A stretch of DNA of 64,000 nucleotides from an uncultured Pseudomonas sp. (GTDB lineage: Bacteria; Pseudomonadota; Gammaproteobacteria; Pseudomonadales; Pseudomonadaceae). The stretch lies in assembly GCA_943914515.1 (NCBI GenBank), contig CALUCI010000001.1, positions 38,235 through 102,234 of the forward strand, given 5' to 3'. The notes under the pieces were generated by a model that worked only from the letters and a program-made list of their open reading frames with translations, had not been told where the DNA came from and did no database searches. A program made the position numbers and the translations under genes. Numbering within the stretch: position 1 is the stretch's first letter; each line of letters opens with the position of its first letter. Of the stretch, positions 27,845 to 36,465 are shown in pieces.

Positions 27845-28096
27845 TTGGCTGCACTGAACGATCAGCTCAACAAGCTTATTGAGCTGTCACAATCGGCGGG
27901 CAGCCTGATTGGTTTCTTGCTGCAGGTCTGGGAAGAAATGGAGAGTGAGTTGAACGCTGTCCTGGTTGACAGCCTCAACCTGCCGGAACTTCAGCGCAAT
28001 CTGAACCTGGCAAATCAGGGCTGGCAGACGCTGGTTGGCCTCTGCAACAGCATCGCATCGATCAAGTACAACCAGGCCTCGCCGGAAAAGCCGTAA
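27845..28096 (+). CDS. Possible small helical protein
   Basis: A frame of 83 residues from a TTG codon, amphipathic and Leu/Asn-rich ('LNDQLNKLIELSQSAGSLIG', 'LNLPELQRNLNLANQGWQTL'). The helical composition looks protein-like, whereas the upstream part of the same frame is Arg/Pro-rich and unlikely to be coding. No convincing ribosome site was found, so the start is uncertain. Role unknown. Confidence 0.35.
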   Translation: MAALNDQLNKLIELSQSAGSLIGFLLQVWEEMESELNAVLVDSLNLPELQRNLNLANQGWQTLVGLCNSIASIKYNQASPEKP

Positions 28097-28118
28097 TCCA
28101 GTAAAGACCGCTTCAGGT

Positions 28119-28155
28119 TCACTCCCGCTGCCGCGCGTCTTGGTAACGGGAGTGA
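28119..28155. repeat. Perfect 9-base inverted repeat
   Basis: TCACTCCCG (28119-28127) and CGGGAGTGA (28147-28155) with a 19-base spacer, after the small frame and about 255 bases before the HTH-ParA gene. No T tract; it may be an operator for the HTH-bearing protein downstream. The rest of 28097-28410 shows a terminator (next entry) and no gene. Confidence 0.4.
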
Positions 28156-28335
28156 CGCTTACAGAACCAGCTCCCGAGACGCTATCCCCTGGCTCGTATG
28201 GAGGACATGTATTCTCCAGCCGGCAAGGGCACCCTAAACAAACCACCGGTGAAGCACAGCGGTGTACGCCCCTACTCCCTCGGAATCAACAGCGTCGCTC
28301 GCCATCAAATCCGATCACCCGCTCTACATTTACCC

Positions 28336-28357
28336 GGCACAATGTGCCTATTTTTTT
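28336..28357 (+). terminator. Short intrinsic terminator before the HTH-ParA gene
   Basis: GGCAC (28336-28340), loop AAT, GTGCC (28344-28348), then TATTTTTTT. The stem is short but the T run is long. It would separate the upstream operon from the gene at 28411. Confidence 0.55.
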
Positions 28358-28410
28358 AACGTTCACCTTTAGCTACCTTCCGATTACAGCAACCCGCAAG
28401 GTGACCTAAC

Positions 28411-29565
28411 GTGAAAGACAAACAACGCAGACTTCTACGCAAGACTCGTTTGAAAGCAAAAATAAGTGCGACCCAGGCTGCTTCGTTGGCCTTCGTTGAG
28501 CCGCGCACCTGGCGTGCATGGGAATCAGGTGAGACCGGTGAAGACAAGGGTGCGGCTCGATCACCGTCGACAGCTGCGCTGTGGAGTTTCTTCGCCCGCT
28601 CCGGCATCAAGATGCCCGACTTCAATGCAAAGGTTAAGCGCAAGCCAAGCGGTATAGCTTTTGCCATTGCAAGCTACAAAGGTGGCGTCGGGAAGACACC
28701 CATTACCCTGAACGTCGCAGCGTGTTTGGTGGAACAGGGGCATCGCGTTGCGATTGTGACGGATGACCTGGTGTATCGCTCTGCGCACGAGGAAGGATTA
28801 AGGCCTGCTGCCGGCAGCTTGGTGAGCCACATCGATTTCTACGACGAGCTCGACCTCATCACGTTCCCTGCAGATGTGAGGCAACGTCGGGCTGAGATGC
28901 GTCTGCGGCTAGCCACCCTCCAACCTCATGAGGAACCTTTTTTTCGCACCCAACACCGGGACGAACTGGAAGCCTTGGAGCGTAAACGCCGCGCTACTGA
29001 AAAACTCGGTGAGCTCATCGCCCGTTACGATTACGTGTTGATCGATATGTACCGACCAACAGGACTGATTAGGCGATTCGCAAGCCTGATTGCCATCGTG
29101 GTGGACACAAATTGCTCAATGTCGGTGCGAAGCGCTGAGAAGTTTGCTGGTGACTTGCGTGCAGTCAACTGCCGGCAGACGACACCTGGCTACTTCGGCT
29201 TACTGACCAATTGCGAGGCTGGCGACACGAGCCGAGGATTGGAGGCGTTCTTGGCAGACCACTTTGAACTGGACGATTCGATGGTGGAAAAGCTCCTTGA
29301 AGAAAAACATTCAGCCTGCAGGCGTCGAGAGCTTGCGCGTGCGAAGATCGACGCGCTCGATTTTCCTAAGCTTCGCACCGAGTTAAGTAGGGCCTACGAC
29401 GTCGCTATCGAGATGTATGAACTTGACGCCGACAACCCGCGAACGTGTGACTACTATGACTCTTTGATGGATTTCGCCCCCTCCTCGCAAGCCGCTCGGG
29501 AAATACGCCAACTCACTGATGAGCTGGTCAACTGGAGGCTGAAACCGAGCACGCTGCCCTTCTGA
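28411..29565 (+). CDS. HTH-ParA fusion ATPase
   Basis: 384 residues. Residues about 18-40 ('ISATQAASLAFVEPRTWRAW') look like an XRE-type helix-turn-helix. The deviant Walker A of ParA/MinD proteins follows at 90-96 (KGGVGKT), with 'YDYVLIDMYRP' as the Walker A'/B strand. The start is GTG at 28411 with AAGGTGA about six bases upstream. No ParB or parS partner is visible. Related HTH-ParA proteins occur on plasmids and integrative elements, where they may regulate or position DNA; here that would be maintenance of the island. A role in defence is also possible. Confidence 0.75.
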   Translation: MKDKQRRLLRKTRLKAKISATQAASLAFVEPRTWRAWESGETGEDKGAARSPSTAALWSFFARSGIKMPDFNAKVKRKPSGIAFAIASYKGGVGKTPITLNVAACLVEQGHRVAIVTDDLVYRSAHEEGLRPAAGSLVSHIDFYDELDLITFPADVRQRRAEMRLRLATLQPHEEPFFRTQHRDELEALERKRRATEKLGELIARYDYVLIDMYRPTGLIRRFASLIAIVVDTNCSMSVRSAEKFAGDLRAVNCRQTTPGYFGLLTNCEAGDTSRGLEAFLADHFELDDSMVEKLLEEKHSACRRRELARAKIDALDFPKLRTELSRAYDVAIEMYELDADNPRTCDYYDSLMDFAPSSQAAREIRQLTDELVNWRLKPSTLPF

Positions 29566-29713
29566 GCCTTGTTCATACGCAAGCGTTTCATGATTAGACA
29601 GCGCTGGAAAACTCTCTGGAGCGCCACCCTCGAATCGCCCGGCATGCATGAGGCGATTCGAGGGTGTGAGGGGAGCATGCGAACCTGCAAGCTGCGTCTC
29701 GGACGATGAGTTC

Positions 29714-30682
29714 TCAAGCGGCCAGCAACAGAATTTCCTTGGATTCGGACGCTTGCTGAAGCAGGCCTGGATGGCGACCTTCAAGTTCGATCACATCAGC
29801 CTGATAGCTCAGTGCGGGTAGCATCTGCTTCCCCTGCTGCAGAAAGTTGGTTATGTGCGTGAACTGGTCGTGCTTGATTGTCGAGGCGGTACCGCGGTCG
29901 CTGGTCAGGCTCTTGATGCGCTGGGCATTCAGCCCCTTGATGTCGGACTCAAGCTGCACCATGGATTCCCGGCTGTACTTGACCGCACCTGTGCGCATCT
30001 GGACGTGCGAAAGGGTTAGCCCCAGGTTGACCAAGCGATCTTGCAGCAGCGTAATTTGTGGTAGGCGCACCACACTGCTCGCAGCAAATGACGCGTGTTT
30101 CTCAAGCACCAGCTTGGTGAGCTGATACTCCTTATGGAACGGAGCGATGAGTCCTTTGAGGTGTTCGACATCACCCTGCTCGCAGAACTGCTGCGCAGCG
30201 AGGATGAGCGAACGGAACTGAGCCTCATCATTCAGAATGTTGTAATCATGCACCTCTTTGACCAGCCCATAGGTCTGCTCGATCTTCTCAGATTGAGACT
30301 GAATCTGGTCGCTGATCCTGTTGAGCTTGTTGCAGACAATTACAAATCCGGCGGCCGTGACTGCGAGATTAAGCCCTGACATAACAAGGTTAGCCGACTG
30401 CAGGCCTTGCAGAACACCCATGCTTTGCTGCAATTGCCCCATGCCGTCCTGGAGCGTGCCGAGCCCTTTGTCGAGGGTGGACTGCAGCTGCTGGAGGCGC
30501 TGTTGAGTTTGCTGGCTATCACCAGGGAACAGAAGGTGCCCGACAATTTGACCAGCCTTCTCGGTACCTGCGGCGTGCCGAACAACCCCACCCCATAGCC
30601 GATAAGCTCCGCTTTGGAGCTTTTCCATGACGTCGGGGATATCGGGTAGCGAACGCAGCAGTGCATCAGTATTTACATACAT
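29714..30682 (-). CDS. Coiled-coil membrane protein partnered with a YaaW-type protein
   Basis: 322 residues. The N-terminal half has Gln-rich coiled coil ('QQTQQRLQQLQSTLDKGLG', 'QLQQSMGVLQGLQS'). A single hydrophobic segment near 98-118 ('NLVMSGLNLAVTAAGFVIVC') follows, then further helical sequence. No catalytic motif recognised. Its start overlaps the end of the YaaW-like gene by ten bases, so the two are co-translated leftward. They may form a membrane-associated pair; the function is unknown. Confidence 0.6.
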   Translation of the reverse strand: MYVNTDALLRSLPDIPDVMEKLQSGAYRLWGGVVRHAAGTEKAGQIVGHLLFPGDSQQTQQRLQQLQSTLDKGLGTLQDGMGQLQQSMGVLQGLQSANLVMSGLNLAVTAAGFVIVCNKLNRISDQIQSQSEKIEQTYGLVKEVHDYNILNDEAQFRSLILAAQQFCEQGDVEHLKGLIAPFHKEYQLTKLVLEKHASFAASSVVRLPQITLLQDRLVNLGLTLSHVQMRTGAVKYSRESMVQLESDIKGLNAQRIKSLTSDRGTASTIKHDQFTHITNFLQQGKQMLPALSYQADVIELEGRHPGLLQQASESKEILLLAA

Positions 30683-31368
30683 GCGCGCAGTTTCTCCTTG
30701 TAGATAGCGAAATCGTATTCGTACCTAGCCTGACGAATTTTAGCGATCTGAAGAACCGCCGGAACGGTGATGCGAAACGCGGGAGATGCTGCCTGGAAGA
30801 TCGTGGCACCCGCTGCAGCCACAGCGAGCGGTGGTACTGCCATCGACAACAAACGACCACCAATAGCGCCGGCGATGCCTGCCGCGCCTCCTGTAGCCGC
30901 AATACCAGATGCGGTACCGGCTACTGAAATCAAACCTTTGACCACCTGCGCGACATAACCCAATGCAGTGGCGTAGTCCCCGATGCCTTTCACTCCTGCG
31001 TATTTTTCTACAGCCTGGCAGACCACTACTTTCTCGATTTCGAAAATGTCTAAGCTCTCCGACAATTTACCATCGAGCTTCTTGGCAGCATCAGTCGCCA
31101 ATTCGAGATAGCTCACGCCCTCATATCTGAACAGGGTCGCGATGCTGTTGCTTCCGAATGCGCGGATCTCCGCGTCCAGGACATCAGGTATGGACTGCAG
31201 CGTTCCCTTTGCTTGGCGAGCGAGGATCGTAGTTTTGACTTTACTGTCCAGAGCCACCCTACCGTTGCCATTATCGGTGATGAGATCAGCCAGGACGTTC
31301 AAGTCCGCGGATGAGGCGTTCGCCAACAGATCCGGAAGGTGCCGCGCACGTGGAACCACAAACTCCAT
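30673..31368 (-). CDS. YaaW/UPF0174-family protein
   Basis: 231 residues. Compared from memory with E. coli YaaW, the conserved features are present: 'DLNVLADLITDNGNGRVALDS' (LT.N.KGK.R.S), 'LDAEIRAFGSNSIATLFRYEG' (EL..FG.DSIAN..RG.G), 'FEIEKVVV', and the C-terminal 'AFRITVPAVLQIAKIRQ' (YRVTIPAVLQIA). A Gly/Ala-rich hydrophobic stretch lies at about 140-190. The biochemical role of YaaW is unknown. It heads a two-gene operon with a coiled-coil membrane protein on the minus strand, divergent from the sacsin-like gene across a repeat-rich gap. Confidence 0.75.
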   Translation of the reverse strand: MEFVVPRARHLPDLLANASSADLNVLADLITDNGNGRVALDSKVKTTILARQAKGTLQSIPDVLDAEIRAFGSNSIATLFRYEGVSYLELATDAAKKLDGKLSESLDIFEIEKVVVCQAVEKYAGVKGIGDYATALGYVAQVVKGLISVAGTASGIAATGGAAGIAGAIGGRLLSMAVPPLAVAAAGATIFQAASPAFRITVPAVLQIAKIRQARYEYDFAIYKEKLRACM

Positions 31369-31520
31369 GTATTTCCCCTTAGCTTTGCTCAGCTTATGGT
31401 GTCAGCCGCGATCAGCATGATTGGCGCGATTCTAGCGGGTAGTCGTTGCACTGTCTTGCTTGAGTGAAGGCTTAACGCCACCACTGTGTAAAGTGTTTGC
31501 CTAAGTGAGGAGGTGGTGGG

Positions 31521-31727
31521 TTTGGCACCGCTCAGTGCTCTGTTTGGCACCCTCAGTCAGAATGCAGGTTTGCGCGCGTTTTCGGTGCCAAAGAGACCGC
31601 AGAAATGGGGAAAACTGCATAAAATCGCATCATTTTTCGTCGCACCCTATTTGGCACTCAAGCTCCTCCAATACATTGATTTACAAGTAGATTATGGAGA
31701 AGTGCCAAAGAGGTCGCGAGTGCCAAA
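31521..31727. repeat. Six copies of TTTGGCAC/GTGCCAAA in the divergent gap
   Basis: TTTGGCAC at 31521, 31543 and 31651; its reverse complement GTGCCAAA at 31585, 31702 and 31720. All lie within about 207 bases of the 504-base gap between the YaaW-like and the sacsin-like genes. Two of the inverted copies are followed by similar bases (GTGCCAAAGAGACCGC and GTGCCAAAGAGGTCGC). Small frames crossing the region would encode a repeat of 'VPKR' but look like by-products of the repeats. Candidate operators, iterons or recombinase sites. Confidence 0.6.
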
Positions 31728-31872
31728 TCCAACGTCATCTCACATCATCTCTTACCCAAAGGCGCAGTAGCTGTGTGGGTGGGAGTACGCGTTAACGAGA
31801 CCAAGCTGGAGCCGCCCGCAACTCAGGTTTATGATCGCGTAATCTCAAAATGCCTTCACGGAGTTGTCCCAC

Positions 31873-34800
31873 ATGGATGCTGAGCTCGGACGTTTGCATG
31901 CGGCTGCCTGTTTTAGATCAGCCTCCACCTTCAAGGAGCCGACGCTGCGAACGAAAGCGTATGCCGACGCCGCCTTGGCTGAACTGGAGAGGATTCAGAA
32001 TAGCGGGGATGAGATGCTGGCCACGCTGCTCAGAGGGGGCAATCAAGGCGCGAAACTGCTGAACACCGATCCTTACCAGGGGCTCCGGGAGGTCATCCAG
32101 AATGCCGATGACCTGCGTGCGACGTCAGTGATGTTTGGCGTCCGTACTGTCGAGGATCATCAGCAACTGCTCATTGTCCACAATGGCCTACCTGTAGAAC
32201 TCCCCCACGTGGTGCCGATGATTTACCCCTTTTACTCAACAAAGCAGAACTCAGCCGAGTTGAAGGGGCGTTTTGGTATCGGCCTCAAAACCTTGAACCA
32301 ACTGGGCGACCACCTCACTGTCCACAGTGCTCCGTTTCATTTTGGCTCGCGTGATGACTTCGTCGCGATGGTAGTCGAAGAGCCGGCAATTCCCGGGTTT
32401 TATGACCCACTCGCTGACCAGACGATGGTCACCGTCAACCTCTCTCCAAGTCACGACCTAGTGTCACTGAACGCCTGGTTCGATGATTGGGTGCCCAGTG
32501 ACTTGGTCTTCCTGGATCACGTACGCTCCATCGCATTGGTCGACCTGGATGAGGGAGAGATCCTTGAAGAACTGACAATCACGCTCGCACGCCCCGTCAG
32601 AAAGTTTTCGCTGCTGTGGGGAAAGCATAAGAGCCAAGTCAAGCAATCCACTTTCCAGGTAGGAAGCGCCCTGTGGGAACGCTTCGTCTGTGAAGTCAAA
32701 GTTCCTGAGGGGCAGGAACGGGCTGCGAAAGCGACTGGTAATTTCACGCCCATCGGAGTGGCCATCCCGGTCGACGGCGCTGCGCAAGGACGCCTCTATG
32801 TAGCGCTACCTACCAAGATCCATACAAATGCCGCCTTCTCCCTGGATGCCCAGTTCGACCCGTCGACCTCTCGAGAAGACATGATCCAGGATCCCTGGAA
32901 TGAATGGCTGGTAGAGGCCTCTGGGCAATTCCTGGGCGCATTGGCGATCCAGTTGGCGCGAGAAGGCAATCCGCTCGTCTGGCATATCGTGCCCGTATCG
33001 GCAACAACAGATAGCAGTTCTGAGTGGCTGAACAAGCAGTTCACCGAGCATTGGGGCAAAGCGATCGAAGCGTTCAAAAATTGTCCGTCATTGATCAACC
33101 GACAGCTTGGTTTGGAGCAGATTTCTTACTGCGATCGCGCGATCGACGAGATGCTGAGCGAAACAGATCACTTGGAGATATGCGGCTTGCCAATGCTGCC
33201 GCTGAAGATGCGAGATGCTGATGGCCGTTGGCGCACGGTGCTGGATGCTCTGGCCATTTCCAAGGTGCTGCGCTTCAAGGACATCTTCACTCACTGTAGC
33301 GAAGACGGCTTTGAGGACAAGGCTCCATCCTGGTTTCTCGATATGGCCCTGTGCTGTCTCGAGGCAGATGCACAAACGTATCTTCTTGGAAGCAAGTGGG
33401 TACCCCTGGTCGACGGCCAACGCGCAGAGACTGCATGGGATGAAGAAGCCACTTGCTGGCTTGTTGGCGAATCACCCGAAATCGATCTCGCCCACCGGCA
33501 CCAGCTGGCGCGTGTCGTTCACCCTCTCCTGCTTCAGCCATCTTATTCAACCGTCCTGGAATGGTTGATAGACAGCGCAAACTACATAGCTCAACCCTCT
33601 GCGCAGCACGCACTGCAAGCCTTTGCCAGGCGTTACGCTGAGTCGCCCATTACGGCTGATCGACAGGATCTCCTTGATCTCCGGGATCTGTTTGAGCTAG
33701 TGGAAACTGATCCCGATGCTCTTGGCGAGGAAGTAGGCTCTGCAATCCTGATAGAAGCCTTCAGTTTTGAACCGCCTGAGGCTGGTCGCCCTGCTCAAAA
33801 CAAAATACTGGCCTCGCCTACTCAGCTCTACCTACCTGCCTCCATTGCCGATGCCCAAGATGCTTGGTCAAAAGCAGCGGGAGTTACACCCGGTATTCTC
33901 TGGGCATCGACCGGATATTCAGAATTTTTCAAAGTCAGTCGAGCCAAATCTCTGAAAAACGATGGCGAAAATTCATCGACCAGCAGAAAGCGAGGCGTGA
34001 AGCGCTTTTTGACCTTGCTCGGAGCCTCGACCGCCCCTCGCTTGGTGCTAAGCACAGGCTTGGTTAACACATGGTTGCCCTCACAGAGCGCTGCTAAATA
34101 TTACCTGCGCAAAGTTCGAGGGGGTTTGAAGCGAGATTTCGTTTCTCCCGACATCGTTGCCGTCCTGAATAACATTCGGGAGACCCCAGTCATACCAACG
34201 ACACGCAAACGTGGAGAAACACGGGCAGCCAACACTCCAAAAGCTGGACTGACCGCAGCCGAGCGTGCAGTAGCTTTGTTCAGAAGCATCGACACGAATT
34301 GGTCTGCTTACGAAAAACACTGCAAAACCTACGCGTACCGGGAAAGCAATGGCCGGCAAGACAACACACCTGTACCCACCACGTGGTTGGCCACGCTGAT
34401 CGATTGCGCCTGGTTCCCTAATGCTGTGGATACACTCTGCAGACCCCGCGGTCTGGTCATAGAAACCAACGTTACCCTTGCTTTGTACGAAGACCACACC
34501 AACTTCGCGCGTGCTCTTGGCGACTCGGATGCGAATAGCGAATTTGCTCGGCTGCTTGAGATGATCGTCAACCCTAAGGTCTCGCAGCTCGTGGATGCCA
34601 TCGATCGTGCTCGTAAGAAAGACTCGACAGAAGAAGCAGGACTGATGCGGCTGTACCGGGCGTTGGCCAGCCACTGCCCTCAAAGCGCCTCTGCACTGTC
34701 TTCAAACATGATGATAGGTGATGTGCCCCTCACGAGCTTACGTGCCAAATTCGGGATTTCGCGAAACAAGGGACTTATTGCCCCATGCGTTACGACCAAG

Positions 34801-36357
34801 CGGGAGCTCAAGGAATGGCTAAGCCCTAACGGCATTTTCTCAGGCAGGGACATTTTCCATGCCCGAAAACCCTTCGTACTCCCCGAGCGCAGCCTGCTGC
34901 CTCTATGGAACGCCTTGAACATCAAGCAGCCCGATCTCATGGACTGTGTGCGTGAGCTTGAGTCGATGGCAAAAGAGGATTATCGACCCGAGGTCGACGC
35001 ATTGCTTATCGACATCTACCGGCACATGGAGCGGCTGTTGGATCGAGCTACGGCATTGGAGCGCAGAAGCCTCTTGGCATTGCCTCTTCGCACAGGGGGC
35101 GCCTGGTCTGCGAAACGACCGTTGTACTACTCGAACTACCCTAACCTTGAGACGGACAAGGTCGCGATGTGGGAGCCGCCTTGTGCTCTCGACTCGATTG
35201 CAAAGTTCATCAAGGCGACAGGCGTGGAGCCCCTTCCTCTCGACCGACTTGCCAACCCTCATATGTCTTTGGCAACCGACGAAGTCCAGCTGCGTTTCAA
35301 GGCCGCATTGCTCATTCTCAAAGCTGATCTTGCACGTGACGATGAAGAGTCATACCAGGCTATGAAGTCATGGGATCGCCTCGCCGAGGCCCGTATTCAC
35401 TTGCATCCCACTGGGCAGCTCATTGTGAATGTCAAAACCAAATCAGTGCGCTCAATCCCGCTCAGGGTGCATGCCCACTGTGACGCAGAAGCTTTCGCAG
35501 TCCATTTTGACGACGTCAAGTACATTGGTAGGAGCGACTTCGGCGGCGCAGCCATCGCCGGATTGGGCGACGGCTCCAGAATGCGACATATCGCGCTTGC
35601 ATGGGTCTGCGCCTGGGCCTCTAGCGAAGATGCCCCGTTCACTCCCGACATCACTCTGGCCAAGGATGCTCAGGATGCCAACCTAGATACACTGATTGCT
35701 GAACAAGAACGACTGGGGGGTGGCGTTGGGCGTAGGAAGATCGTGAGGCGCCAAGAGTCTGCGCAAAGCAACGCCAAGTCCGCGGTGCCGAGTCAGACGC
35801 GTCGATTGAAAACGCTGCCCTCCGAATTCAGCTTCATCTCTGATGTAAGTGATGGAAGCGATCTCACCGTTAAAGGCCCGCAGCAGCGAAATGTGAAACC
35901 GCTGATAAATCCACCTACCACACCGAAGCGAGCGCAAGCTTCTCCTCCCTCGGAAAGCAGTTACCCCCAGTACTCCGGGGTAGAGCTTCAGGAGATGGCA
36001 TGGGCGTATGTCGAGGCGTCGCTTGCCAGAGAAGACGCTGTCTTGGCGGATCTCCAAGCATACCGCGGCATCGGGGCCGACGGTGCTCTGGATAAGGCAA
36101 CGTTCATTGAGATGAAGTCGTTCGCTCGTGCCGCACCTGGGGAAATCACGCTCACTGAAGCCGAGTTTCGCCGTGCATCGGAATGTGCGGCGAATTTCTA
36201 TCTGGTCATCGTCTCGGGTCTGGAGGAAGGGTTTGACACGGAGTTACGTATTTTCGTCAATCCGATCGAAAACTTACCCTGGAAGCCTAAAGGCGCTGTA
36301 TCAGTAGGTGGTCTCTTGAAAGGTGCCAAGTTGTTGCTCAAAGAAACGCAGGACTGA
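31873..36357 (+). CDS. Sacsin/NO VEIN-like GHKL ATPase with C-terminal DUF3883 domain
   Basis: 1494 residues. The N-terminal domain has a Bergerat-fold ATP site: N-box Glu73...Asn77-Ala-Asp79-Asp80 ('LREVIQNADD') and a glycine box 'KGRFGIGLKT' at 131-140, as in sacsin-type proteins. The C-terminus ('DALAREDAV'-like helix, then 'TFIEMKSFARA' with Glu1413-x-Lys1415 and 'ANFYLVIVSGL', 'LRIFVNP') matches the DUF3883/NO VEIN C-terminal domain, which has a nuclease-like E-x-K. A charged linker lies near 1280-1370. ATG at 31873 is preferred to the upstream TTG because GGAG sits nine bases before it. Bacterial proteins of this architecture occur in defence islands; a nucleic-acid sensing or cutting role is inferred. 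Confidence 0.8.
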   Translation: MDAELGRLHAAACFRSASTFKEPTLRTKAYADAALAELERIQNSGDEMLATLLRGGNQGAKLLNTDPYQGLREVIQNADDLRATSVMFGVRTVEDHQQLLIVHNGLPVELPHVVPMIYPFYSTKQNSAELKGRFGIGLKTLNQLGDHLTVHSAPFHFGSRDDFVAMVVEEPAIPGFYDPLADQTMVTVNLSPSHDLVSLNAWFDDWVPSDLVFLDHVRSIALVDLDEGEILEELTITLARPVRKFSLLWGKHKSQVKQSTFQVGSALWERFVCEVKVPEGQERAAKATGNFTPIGVAIPVDGAAQGRLYVALPTKIHTNAAFSLDAQFDPSTSREDMIQDPWNEWLVEASGQFLGALAIQLAREGNPLVWHIVPVSATTDSSSEWLNKQFTEHWGKAIEAFKNCPSLINRQLGLEQISYCDRAIDEMLSETDHLEICGLPMLPLKMRDADGRWRTVLDALAISKVLRFKDIFTHCSEDGFEDKAPSWFLDMALCCLEADAQTYLLGSKWVPLVDGQRAETAWDEEATCWLVGESPEIDLAHRHQLARVVHPLLLQPSYSTVLEWLIDSANYIAQPSAQHALQAFARRYAESPITADRQDLLDLRDLFELVETDPDALGEEVGSAILIEAFSFEPPEAGRPAQNKILASPTQLYLPASIADAQDAWSKAAGVTPGILWASTGYSEFFKVSRAKSLKNDGENSSTSRKRGVKRFLTLLGASTAPRLVLSTGLVNTWLPSQSAAKYYLRKVRGGLKRDFVSPDIVAVLNNIRETPVIPTTRKRGETRAANTPKAGLTAAERAVALFRSIDTNWSAYEKHCKTYAYRESNGRQDNTPVPTTWLATLIDCAWFPNAVDTLCRPRGLVIETNVTLALYEDHTNFARALGDSDANSEFARLLEMIVNPKVSQLVDAIDRARKKDSTEEAGLMRLYRALASHCPQSASALSSNMMIGDVPLTSLRAKFGISRNKGLIAPCVTTKRELKEWLSPNGIFSGRDIFHARKPFVLPERSLLPLWNALNIKQPDLMDCVRELESMAKEDYRPEVDALLIDIYRHMERLLDRATALERRSLLALPLRTGGAWSAKRPLYYSNYPNLETDKVAMWEPPCALDSIAKFIKATGVEPLPLDRLANPHMSLATDEVQLRFKAALLILKADLARDDEESYQAMKSWDRLAEARIHLHPTGQLIVNVKTKSVRSIPLRVHAHCDAEAFAVHFDDVKYIGRSDFGGAAIAGLGDGSRMRHIALAWVCAWASSEDAPFTPDITLAKDAQDANLDTLIAEQERLGGGVGRRKIVRRQESAQSNAKSAVPSQTRRLKTLPSEFSFISDVSDGSDLTVKGPQQRNVKPLINPPTTPKRAQASPPSESSYPQYSGVELQEMAWAYVEASLAREDAVLADLQAYRGIGADGALDKATFIEMKSFARAAPGEITLTEAEFRRASECAANFYLVIVSGLEEGFDTELRIFVNPIENLPWKPKGAVSVGGLLKGAKLLLKETQD

Positions 36358-36465
36358 TATCGCAGGGTTCACCCCATCAGCAATCACCCCTACAGCGCAG
36401 GTGCAGATCGCACCGGCGCTACTGAGCTGAACGCCTAATCAGCAAATATTAGAAGGACTACACAG

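Noticed and set aside
31505..31770. Two overlapping small frames in the repeat-rich gap
   Set aside because: Their sequence follows from the TTTGGCAC repeats; no start signal or known family.
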